A stretch of 12,147 nt of DNA from Deltaproteobacteria bacterium (lineage in GTDB: Bacteria; Desulfobacterota; Binatia; UBA9968), in NCBI GenBank assembly GCA_005879435.1, contig VBKX01000149.1, forward strand, positions 4,552-16,698. The letters run 5' to 3'. The notes under the pieces are model-generated. The model was given only the letters and a program-made list of their open reading frames with translations. It ran no database searches and was not told the DNA's origin. Made by a program: the position numbers and the translations under genes. Below are positions 1 through 6,077 of this stretch, in pieces; position 1 is the stretch's first letter, and every line of letters begins with the position of its first letter.

Positions 1-849
1 GTCCGTGTAAACCGGAACGCGAAAAATCGATTCGTGCGCGCGATGCTCGGTGGCGATGAAACCCGGCATCGAAAGACGCCCAAGCCTAGTGTCAATCCGA
101 CGGGCCAAGGACGCTTCGCGCCTGCTTAACTCGTTGGTGAGTGCTGCTAAACCGACGCCGCCGTTAACGGGCGTTGGTAATGGAGAGAACGGAAACGCGT
201 CAGTCAGACTTTTCAATTCGTTGTGAATTCCCTGACGCTCGATGACTTCGTAAAGCAAGCTCGTCTCGCGATTGTAGCCGGGGCGGTCGGCAGCAATGGC
301 CGACTGCCTGAACCGGTTGTATTGCACGTGCGCGTCAATATTTTGTTGCCGTTGGCGCAGGCTTCGATAATCAGAGGCAAGTCTTTCGAAAACCGGCCTG
401 CTTTGCTTTGCAGACAAGGCTAAGGCGTAACGGAGTTCCGCAGTCGCGCGCGCGATTCTTCTTCGCTCAACCTCGATGAGCCGCTCCGTCCATGGCCAGC
501 TGTAGCCGACAGCGGCCGCGGGTATCTGCTGCTCCGGCGCTCCGCCGGACAGCACCATCGGCAAAATTTGATAGCCGCCTTTGATCGGTTCCGGAGACTG
601 CAGTTGGGCAAGCAGATCCGCCGCTTTGTCTTGAAAGGCGATTACGAGTGCCTGGTGATAGTCGGCCAGAAGCTTGCCGTAGGCTCGATATGTTTTTTCT
701 ACCTGCTCGCCACGAGCGATGTACGCCGGAGACGAGGCTAGATATTGCGGCGCCTGCAAGGTCCTGTGCCCGGCCTGGGCGAGAAAACAGCATAAGACGC
801 CGATCGAAACGAGCGGTGCCGAGAAAGGAAAAACTTTTAGATTGCCCAT
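1..849 (-). CDS. Exported protein of unknown function, C-terminus cut by the window edge
   Basis: Read on the minus strand from the ATG at 849-847, the frame stays open for 283 codons to the first base of the window, so the stop lies outside. Residues about 4-27 are hydrophobic and end in FLAQAG, which looks like a Sec signal peptide with a possible cut after AQA. The mature part has a basic, heptad-like helical stretch at about residues 122-185 (many Arg, Gln, Glu and Leu), then a Pro/Gly-rich segment near 218-231, then another Arg/Glu/Leu-rich helix. No known domain is recognised. There is no strong ribosome site before the ATG, and the frame is open upstream, so the start is inferred from the signal peptide. 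It lies 58 bases downstream of the VOC gene on the same strand and may share its transcript. Long uninterrupted length and protein-like composition argue that it is real; function is unknown. Confidence 0.7.
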   Translation of the reverse strand, partial: MGNLKVFPFSAPLVSIGVLCCFLAQAGHRTLQAPQYLASSPAYIARGEQVEKTYRAYGKLLADYHQALVIAFQDKAADLLAQLQSPEPIKGGYQILPMVLSGGAPEQQIPAAAVGYSWPWTERLIEVERRRIARATAELRYALALSAKQSRPVFERLASDYRSLRQRQQNIDAHVQYNRFRQSAIAADRPGYNRETSLLYEVIERQGIHNELKSLTDAFPFSPLPTPVNGGVGLAALTNELSRREASLARRIDTRLGRLSMPGFIATEHRAHESIFRVPVYTD

Positions 850-907
850 GCCAAGCGAAATTCCGGGACTAGATGGATGCTTACCGGCGTTACAGTTTAG
901 CGGTTGA

Positions 908-1693
908 TTAGCCGTGCACCCAGCGGTCGACGTCGATCTCGTAGCCCTTGTCCTGTGAGATGTCGAACGGGTTGTGGTCCGGGTCGAAGCCGCGGTATTC
1001 GGCCATGGGGCGGCTGCTCGGCCGCTGGCTGACGCAGCCTTCCGGCAGTGAATTCAGAAACGGCTCGATGTTGTTTACCAGCCAGCCGAAGTGATTTAGA
1101 CCGTCGCGCGGGCTTTCTCTCTCATTCATGTCGCGGCGTGTTCGATCCGGCAGAATGGCCATCGCCGTTGCACCGTCCGCGGCCCAGCGCACGACTCGGT
1201 TCTCCGATCGAATGCGTCTGCTGGTCGTGGACTCGCGAAAGCCAAAAATATTGACGTAAAAATCCAGCACGTCGTCATTGTTCGACACACACACTGCGAG
1301 ATGACGGATGCACGGGAAAGTGCGCTCGACGATGGGCGTATGAAACTGGTGGGTGGAAAGAGTCAAGGACTGGCCGCTCGGATCGGTCACGCGAAAGTCG
1401 CCATGAAAAAGACCGCCTTCTTCTTTGCGAATGTCCGTGTTGGGCGCGAATTCCTTGATGCGCGCTTCGACTTCACCGATGTTGTCGATGGTGACGCCAA
1501 AGTGGTTGATGCCGGTTTCTTCCGAGCCGTCGCGCTGCTTGAGAATTGAAATATTGTAGAAACCATCGGTGACCGCGATGTCCCCGTGGTCGGAGCGGCC
1601 GAGCTCGCGCATTTTGAAATAGGTGGAGTAAAAGTTCGCCAGAGTTTCGGGTCGCTCGCTGACGATGGCCAGATAACGAATCTGTGAATTCAT
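908..1693 (-). CDS. Two-domain VOC family protein (glyoxalase / extradiol dioxygenase-like)
   Basis: The product is 261 residues with two tandem vicinal-oxygen-chelate modules, at about 3-118 and 127-246. Each module has the family's pattern of a first strand, an FY helix (residues 21-22 and 145-146) and a GxNHFG strand (61-66 and 198-203). The second module keeps a plausible metal set: His131, His201 and Asp244. The first keeps His64 but has Tyr7 where the first His usually sits, so it is probably structural. The family includes ring-cleaving dioxygenases, glyoxalases and isomerases acting through a divalent metal; the substrate here cannot be told. The start is taken at 1693 rather than the upstream GTG at 1711 because the AAAGGAGA site then lies 8 bases before the ATG. 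The other VOC gene in the window (7348-8096) has the same two-domain plan. Confidence 0.85.
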   Translation of the reverse strand: MNSQIRYLAIVSERPETLANFYSTYFKMRELGRSDHGDIAVTDGFYNISILKQRDGSEETGINHFGVTIDNIGEVEARIKEFAPNTDIRKEEGGLFHGDFRVTDPSGQSLTLSTHQFHTPIVERTFPCIRHLAVCVSNNDDVLDFYVNIFGFRESTTSRRIRSENRVVRWAADGATAMAILPDRTRRDMNERESPRDGLNHFGWLVNNIEPFLNSLPEGCVSQRPSSRPMAEYRGFDPDHNPFDISQDKGYEIDVDRWVHG

Positions 1694-1700
1694 GTTCATT

Positions 1701-1709
1701 TCTCCTTTC
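1701..1709 (-). promoter_or_regulatory. Ribosome binding site that fixes the VOC start
   Basis: On the minus strand the sequence GAAAGGAGA lies just before two in-frame ATG codons (1699-1697 and 1693-1691). Spacing is about 2 bases to the first and 8 to the second, so the second ATG is favoured. A GTG start at 1711 would put the site inside the gene. Confidence 0.7.
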
Positions 1710-1726
1710 ACTCTGTCGCTGTCCCA

Positions 1727-1807
1727 GTCACTCTGAGCCGCAGACGACGAATCTCGACTGAACCATAGCGCAAAAGACGAGATCCTTCGGTTTCACTCAG
1801 GATGACA
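1727..1807. repeat. Pair of short intergenic palindromic repeat copies
   Basis: The 218-base gap between the divergent VOC gene and the broken binding protein contains two repeat-like pieces. At 1727-1756 is a CACTCTGAGC...GAATCTCG piece, and at 1778-1807 is a piece with the half palindrome ATCCT (1782-1786) facing AGGAT (1799-1803). Motifs of this kind (TCTGAGC...GAATCTCG, and ATCCTTCG...CTCAGGATGAC) are widely scattered between genes in many environmental bacterial genomes; that statement is from memory, not from a search. No promoter was convincing here. Confidence 0.5.
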
Positions 1808-1911
1808 TTCCGACTCAGTCTTACTGCGCCGGACGTTAGCATTGCGCCACCGCCAGCGTCAACGTCAATGGTGTTGGAAAAATCCGCCCGTTTGGGTTAA
1901 GAGGCGGGAGC

Positions 1912-2742
1912 ATGAGGGTGAAAAGTTGCGGAGCCTGCGCTCTCGTCAGTCTCTTAATTCTTATTTCACAAGCGGCCTGGAGCCAGGAAGGCGCGGGATT
2001 GAAGCGCATTCGCATCGGCATGCCCAATCGCGGCGCCACGACTCTCGGTTTAACGGCCGCCCAGTTTCAGGGTTTCTTTCGCGCTCAGGGATTGTATGCG
2101 GAGTTGATTGTCATGCGCCCGTCAAGCTCGCTGCAAACCTTGATGGCTGGAGATCTGGATTTTTCGACCGTGCTTGCGTCCGGCGCGCGCGCCGGCGTGA
2201 GCGGGCTTCCGCTTCGTATCCCGGCGCGTCGAAGATCTCAAAGGGAAAACGCTCGCGGTATCGGGCATCGGCGAGTTTACCGACATCGGCGCGCGCATGG
2301 TGCTCAAAAAATACGGCTTAACACCGGACGCCGACGTGAAAATACGCGCCCTGTTCGGCAACCATCCTTTGCGATTGAGCGCGCTGCAAGCCGGACAAAT
2401 CGACGGGACCGTGATGGCCATGCCGTTCAACAAAATGGCGGTAAAAATGGGGTTCCGCGAGCTCGTTCATCTGCGAGACATCATCAAAACGCCGCAAGGG
2501 GGACTGGTCACCACACTGCAAAAAACCCGCGGCGAGGCGGAAAGAATTGTGCGCACGATCAAAGCAGCGCTCATGGGCAATCGTTTTCTGAAGTGTATTC
2601 CGACAACGGGGTGATTTCGGATGAAGCGATGCAAGAGCTCATCGCCAGTTCGAAAGAAGTGCTGAAGACCTCGCGCGACGTTTCGTTCGCCGAAGTCGCC
2701 GATTTCAGTTTTGCGCGTAGAGCAGTGAGTGAATTGAGATAG
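1912..2742 (+). pseudogene. ABC substrate-binding protein (NMT1/TauA-like), broken by two internal deletions
   Basis: The start is good: an AGAGG site 7 bases before the ATG and a signal peptide ending AWS-QEG at about residue 25. From 1912 to about 2220 frame 1 encodes the N-terminal lobe, up to the PLRI strand. From about 2222 to 2580 the homologous protein continues in frame 2 (VEDLKGKTLAV, then KYGLTPDADV, up to KAALMGNRFL). From about 2583 to the TAG at 2740-2742 it is back in frame 1 (EVYSDNG to VADFSFARRAVSELR). Against the intact relative at 8319-9284, about 18-20 residues are missing at the first junction and about 30 at the second, so these are deletions of roughly 55-60 and 90 bases rather than single-base slips. 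An uninterrupted frame-1 ORF spans the same interval, but its middle third is meaningless sequence. No permease or ATPase adjoins it. Confidence 0.8.
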
Positions 2743-3070
2743 GATCGGCGATCCTCGCCGTGGAGAAAGGTGACCTGCAAACAGGCAGAAGAAAATGAAA
2801 CTCAACCACAAAGATCCTAACGCGGCAAAGTCACAACCGAGGCAGAAACGGATATTGCACCACGAAGGCACGAAGGATTCGGACTTTTTTAGTCAAACCT
2901 CTGTGCTCTTCGCACCTTCGTGGTGAAAAGTGGTTTTACCGATGGTATGGTCGCCAGGAGCAGCAACTGAAAAATTTAAGCAAGCCGCGAAGCTTTTAGG
3001 CGTACAGTACGAAGAACACAAAAAACATTCTTCAAGGCGACGTCAAGTCATTTGGAAGAGTTTTTCTAGC
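2743..3070. other. Gene-free stretch between two convergent genes
   Basis: No reading frame here is credible. A 6-base-arm palindrome (AGGATC-ggc-GATCCT, 2741-2755) overlaps the stop of the broken binding protein. The main structure is the large inverted repeat at 2858-2925. A weak GAAGAA/TTCTTC pair at about 3012-3033 lies past the end of the importer operon, but with no good T-run it is not called a terminator. Confidence 0.6.
2858..2925. repeat. Long inverted repeat, 18-base arms, possible two-way terminator
   Basis: CACCACGAAGGCACGAAG at 2858-2875 is the reverse complement of 2908-2925 except at two positions; the loop is 32 bases. It sits between the ends of two convergent genes, so it could stop transcription from both sides. 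CACCACGAAGGCACGAAG-type sequences are common dispersed repeats in environmental genomes (recalled, not searched). Confidence 0.75.
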
Positions 3071-4141
3071 TCATTTGCCGGGCTTGTAGGCCTTGGCCTC
3101 GGAAATGATCTTGCCGGCGTCAAACTTGTTGATCTCGTCGATCAACTCATTAGTGACCAGATCCTTGGCGTCGACCTTCTCTTTAATCACGCCCCACTTG
3201 AGCAAAAAGACGGCGTACGCGGCGTAGTTGGCCTCGGAGTTCTCCCCCCAGCGCTTCACTCCGGCCTTCTCAAGCTTCCAGTTTGTGATGCGTGCCTGCA
3301 ATACTTTGGTGTCGTCCCTGACCGCTGTCGCCTCATCTTTGCCGGTTGGCTTTAACTCTGGAAAAATCTCATAGAGGATGCGCACCGCAGCCTCAGGATT
3401 GTTGATGGTGAAGATGGTCCCTTTGGCATAGCCGCGAGCGAGTCCGACCGCATCCTTCTTACGCGCGCTCAGCGTCTCATCGAGCGCGAGAAAGCCGTTA
3501 GACGGATACCGGTCGATCTCTTTCCTGTCGAGAAGGCGCAGCTTGACGCCTGCGTTCTCGACCATCGCGTACTGCGTGTCGAACTGGCTAATCGCGTCCA
3601 CCTGTTTGCTCCTGAGCATCGCGGCGGTCTGCGCGCCCTCACCCGCCACCACGATGGCGACGTCCTTATCCGGGTTCATCCCGGCTGTCGCGATCAGAGC
3701 CTTCGCGACCGGCACGCCGCCTGTGCCCATGTTGGTGACGCCGATACTCTTTCCTTTGAGGTCGGTGATCTTCTGAATGAGACTGTCAGCCGGCACCGCG
3801 ATGCCGTAGATGTTTCCCTGGTAAGCGGTGTAAAAGATTTTCGCTTTGATCCCCTGGGCGCGAGCGGCCGCGAGCGGCTCCACGCTCGGAAGTGCAAACG
3901 GGATCTCCTTGGTGCTGACCGTCTTGACGCAGTCTGCCGAGCCAGCCAACGCCACCAGCTCAACCTCGACGTTGTCTTCCTTGTACCACCCCATCTTGGT
4001 GGCGACGGCAAACGGCGCGGCGGCCGAGGAGATCACCCGGGAACAGAAGCCGACCCTTAGCTTTGACATTTGAGCCAGCACGGTCGCGCCCGAGGCCGCG
4101 ACCAGCAAGCACGCGACGAGTGCGACGATGGTTCGCTTCAT
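3071..4141 (-). CDS. ABC transporter substrate-binding protein (NMT1/TauA/SsuA-like)
   Basis: The 356-residue product opens with a signal peptide (MKRTIVALVACL..., cut near VLA-QM at residue 24), so it is periplasmic. It has the fold hallmarks of the sulfonate/nitrate/pyrimidine-precursor binding family: an early KLRVGF strand, the MGWYKEDNVEVEL segment near 50-62, and the hinge motif DLKGKSIGV at 127-135. The start at 4141 is chosen over an in-frame ATG at 4222 because it gives the signal peptide directly, has AAAGGA about 9 bases upstream, and forms an ATGA overlap with the permease stop. It is the last gene of a three-gene operon and should deliver its ligand to that permease. The ligand is unknown; family members bind taurine, alkanesulfonates, bicarbonate, nitrate, aromatic acids or thiamine precursors. 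Confidence 0.92.
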   Translation of the reverse strand: MKRTIVALVACLLVAASGATVLAQMSKLRVGFCSRVISSAAAPFAVATKMGWYKEDNVEVELVALAGSADCVKTVSTKEIPFALPSVEPLAAARAQGIKAKIFYTAYQGNIYGIAVPADSLIQKITDLKGKSIGVTNMGTGGVPVAKALIATAGMNPDKDVAIVVAGEGAQTAAMLRSKQVDAISQFDTQYAMVENAGVKLRLLDRKEIDRYPSNGFLALDETLSARKKDAVGLARGYAKGTIFTINNPEAAVRILYEIFPELKPTGKDEATAVRDDTKVLQARITNWKLEKAGVKRWGENSEANYAAYAVFLLKWGVIKEKVDAKDLVTNELIDEINKFDAGKIISEAKAYKPGK

Positions 4142-4929
4142 AGGACTATCCTTTCTCGCTCCAGTCGTTCCTTTTCCGAGGGGTCCCAGAAGAGGACCCG
4201 CCGGCGGATCAGAAGAATGCATCGGTTGAGCAATAGGCCCACGATCGAGAGTATTAGGAGCACGGAGAACTGTCCCGAGACATCCATGTTAAAGTTCATG
4301 CTTTGGATCAGCATCCCGAGCCCAGCCCGTGCTCCCACGAACTCGGCGACGATCGCGCCGATTAGCGCGAAGATCATGGCGACATCGAGCCCGGCCATGA
4401 CGAACGGCAAAGCGTTCGGCAGCCTGAGCATCCAGAAGATCTGGTTCTCGCTGGCCGCGAGCGAGCGCATGAGATTCATCCGGTCCTCGTCGGCCGACTT
4501 GAGCCCGACCATCGTGTTGACGAGCAGCGGAAAAAAAGCGACGAGAGCGGTATTGATCACCTGGGACTTTAGCCCAAGGCCAAACCAGACCACGATCAAC
4601 GGCGCGAGCGCCACCTTGGGGAGCGACTGGAACATCACGATGTACGGGTAAAAGAAATACTCGACGTAGCGATTGAGCGCCACGGCCGTGCCGAGGAAAA
4701 ACCCGAGCGCCGAGCCCAAGAGGAAGCCGAGCACCGTCTCGAGCAGCGTGTAATAGAGGTGTTTCTGATAGAGACCGCTGGCGAAACCGCGCCAGAGTGC
4801 CATAGCGACTTTCGAAGGAGCCGGGAAGATAAACGTCGGTATCTCGAAAGCGCGAACGATCAGCTCCCACGCGAGGATCGAGGAGCAAAAGAGGAGTATC
4901 GTGAGCGCGACGTTCCAAAACCGTTTCAT
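4138..4929 (-). CDS. ABC transporter permease (SsuC/TauC-like)
   Basis: This 263-residue inner-membrane protein has about six hydrophobic segments (roughly 5-25, 62-85, 95-118, 124-143, 174-199 and 220-240) and fits the binding-protein-dependent transport permease family. The cytoplasmic coupling (EAA) loop is at about 154-178: RSLAASENQIFWMLRLPNAL. The family's usual LGAS glycine is Ala158 here, while the LP..LP pattern is kept. The ATG (4929-4927) overlaps the ATPase stop as ATGA, and its own TGA (4140-4138) overlaps the binding protein ATG in the same way, which points to coupled translation. A homodimer would form the channel between periplasmic binding protein and ATPase. The substrate cannot be inferred beyond the general sulfonate/nitrate/aromatic group. 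Confidence 0.92.
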   Translation of the reverse strand: MKRFWNVALTILLFCSSILAWELIVRAFEIPTFIFPAPSKVAMALWRGFASGLYQKHLYYTLLETVLGFLLGSALGFFLGTAVALNRYVEYFFYPYIVMFQSLPKVALAPLIVVWFGLGLKSQVINTALVAFFPLLVNTMVGLKSADEDRMNLMRSLAASENQIFWMLRLPNALPFVMAGLDVAMIFALIGAIVAEFVGARAGLGMLIQSMNFNMDVSGQFSVLLILSIVGLLLNRCILLIRRRVLFWDPSEKERLERERIVL

Positions 4930-5696
4930 GCGTCGATCATCCCCTTCGCGTTGAACCGTCCGCGGATGGAGTGGACGTAGGGGGCGAACTCGGGGAAGTT
5001 CATGGCCTCCAACGCGCGCGGACGTGGAATCTTTACCTGCACGTCATCCATGATACAGCCGGGACGCGGCGTCATAACGAGAACTCTGTCGGCGAGGAAC
5101 ACCGCCTCAGGGATGGAATGGGTGATGAAGATCACGGTCTTTCTGCGCTCAAGCCAGATGCGCTGAAGCTCCAGATTCATCTGCTCGCGCGTCATCGCGT
5201 CGAGGGCGCCGAACGGCTCGTCCATCAAGAGCATCGCGGGATCGTGGATGAGCGCGCGCGTGATGGCGACCCTCTGCTGCATGCCGCCGGAAAGCTCCCA
5301 AGGGTAGCGACGCTCGAACCCGTCGAGGCCGACGAGATTCAGCAGGTCCATCGCAACCTTCAAATGTCCGTCGCGGCCAAGGCGCTGCACATCGACTGGC
5401 AGCAGCACGTTGTCCAGCACGCTCCGCCAGGGGAACAAGACGGGCGACTGGAAGACCACGCCGATGTCACGGCGCGGTCCCGTGATGGGAGTGCCGCGAA
5501 GGCGCACCTCGCCGTTCGACGGAGGCAGGATGCCGGCCAGGATCTTGAGGAGCGTGGACTTTCCGCAGCCGGACGGTCCGACGACTGCGATAAACTCACC
5601 CTCGCTCACTTTGAAATTGATCTCCTGCAGCGCGTGCACGCTGCCATCACGGCTAGAATAGAGCTTGGAGAGTTCCTTGACGGCGATGACTTCCAT
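4926..5696 (-). CDS. ABC transporter ATP-binding protein (SsuB/TauB-like)
   Basis: The 256-residue product has every motif of a working ABC ATPase: Walker A GPSGCGKST (40-48), Q-loop Gln83 in VVFQSP, signature LSGGMQQR (135-142), Walker B MLLMDEP (155-161), D-loop ALDAM (164-168) and switch His193 in ITHS. FPWRSVLDNV after the Q-loop is typical of the nitrate/sulfonate/taurine importer group. It is first in the operon, and its TGA (4928-4926) overlaps the permease ATG. No strong ribosome site precedes the ATG at 5696, but the homologous region begins at once, so a much later start is unlikely. It should power the transporter from the cytoplasmic side. Confidence 0.95.
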   Translation of the reverse strand: MEVIAVKELSKLYSSRDGSVHALQEINFKVSEGEFIAVVGPSGCGKSTLLKILAGILPPSNGEVRLRGTPITGPRRDIGVVFQSPVLFPWRSVLDNVLLPVDVQRLGRDGHLKVAMDLLNLVGLDGFERRYPWELSGGMQQRVAITRALIHDPAMLLMDEPFGALDAMTREQMNLELQRIWLERRKTVIFITHSIPEAVFLADRVLVMTPRPGCIMDDVQVKIPRPRALEAMNFPEFAPYVHSIRGRFNAKGMIDA

Positions 5697-5720
5697 GATT
5701 TGCCGGCCTGAACGTTTCTG

Positions 5721-5750
5721 TCCCTATCCGATAGCGGGCGCTTATGTCAA
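5721..5750 (-). promoter_or_regulatory. Possible promoter of the importer operon
   Basis: Read on the minus strand, a perfect TTGACA lies at 5750-5745, about 50 bases before the ATPase start. The matching -10 region (ATAGGG or TAGGGA at 17-18 spacing) is poor, so this is only a candidate. Confidence 0.3.
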
Positions 5751-5839
5751 CTTGAGCCGACTTCTCTGAGCGATGGGGATCTCATACTTCAAGGTGACCC
5801 CAATGAATTACCAAGCGGTCGCTTGAGCGCTGCGCCGCG

Positions 5840-5953
5840 ATGTAAGAGCTCATCGCCAACTCGAAAAAAGCGCTGAGGAGATCGCGCGGAGTCTCATTTT
5901 TCGAAGTCGCCGACTTCAGCTTTGCGCGAAAAGCTGTTAGCGAATTCCGGTAG
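5840..5953 (+). pseudogene. Relic of an ABC substrate-binding protein, C-terminal 38 codons only
   Basis: This stretch matches, without gaps, the last 38 codons of the broken binding protein (2629-2742). By hand count 89 of 114 bases and 27 of 37 residues agree, ending at the same TAG and with some likeness just after it. The second codon, CAA in the other copy, is TAA here, so this copy has also suffered a nonsense change. The conserved tail is VADFSFARKAVSEFR. Upstream of 5840 the likeness stops abruptly. It is the end of a once full-length paralogue that has otherwise been lost. Confidence 0.8.
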
Positions 5954-6024
5954 GATCACTGACCTCAATGTAGAGAGATGAAGAACAGCTAACCGAGAAA
6001 GAATGTTCGCGAGCTTTTTCCGAC

Positions 6025-6068
6025 TTACTCGCGCAGCGAGTGCGGAATGTGCTATGAATTCCGAGTAA
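6025..6068 (+). repeat. Overlapping inverted repeats just before the luciferase-like gene
   Basis: ACTCGC (6027-6032) faces GCGAGT (6036-6041) across 3 bases. The same left arm, as TTACTCG (6025-6031), can instead pair with CGAGTAA (6062-6068), with GGAAT (6044-6048) and ATTCC (6058-6062) as a partly competing inner stem. The right arm ends 9 bases before the GTG start. Whether this is a repeat, an operator or an RNA structure is open. Confidence 0.4.
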
Positions 6069-6077
6069 ACTAGAGCG

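Larger units (their letters stand above)
5697..6077. other. Gene-free stretch between divergent genes, with relic and palindromes
   Basis: The gap separates the importer operon (minus) from the luciferase-like gene (plus). It holds the candidate operon promoter, a palindrome CAAGCG-gt-CGCTTG at 5812-5825 that could be a protein-binding site, the binding-protein relic at 5840-5953, and the nested inverted repeats at 6025-6068. No complete gene is visible. Confidence 0.6.

Noticed and set aside
223..872. Short frames on both strands, including a 108-codon minus-strand frame at 467-793
   Set aside because: All overlap the 283-codon minus-strand frame at 1-849, which has a signal peptide and better composition.
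1712..1911. Transposon end or attachment site
   Set aside because: No transposase, target duplication, tRNA or integrase is visible; only short palindromic repeats.
2297..2614. Separate 105-codon gene
   Set aside because: Its sequence is the middle of a binding protein that begins and ends in frame 1; it is part of the broken gene at 1912-2742.
4142..4222. Upstream start for the importer binding protein
   Set aside because: It would put 27 hydrophilic residues before the signal peptide and overlap the permease; the ATG at 4141 has a ribosome site and ATGA overlap.
4070..4651. 193-codon plus-strand open frame
   Set aside because: It is antisense to the permease and the start of the binding protein, both well supported, and is Ser/Arg-rich without domain features.
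4971..5711. 246-codon plus-strand open frame
   Set aside because: It lies wholly antisense to the ATPase gene, whose motifs are complete; its translation is His/Arg-rich and unlike any protein.
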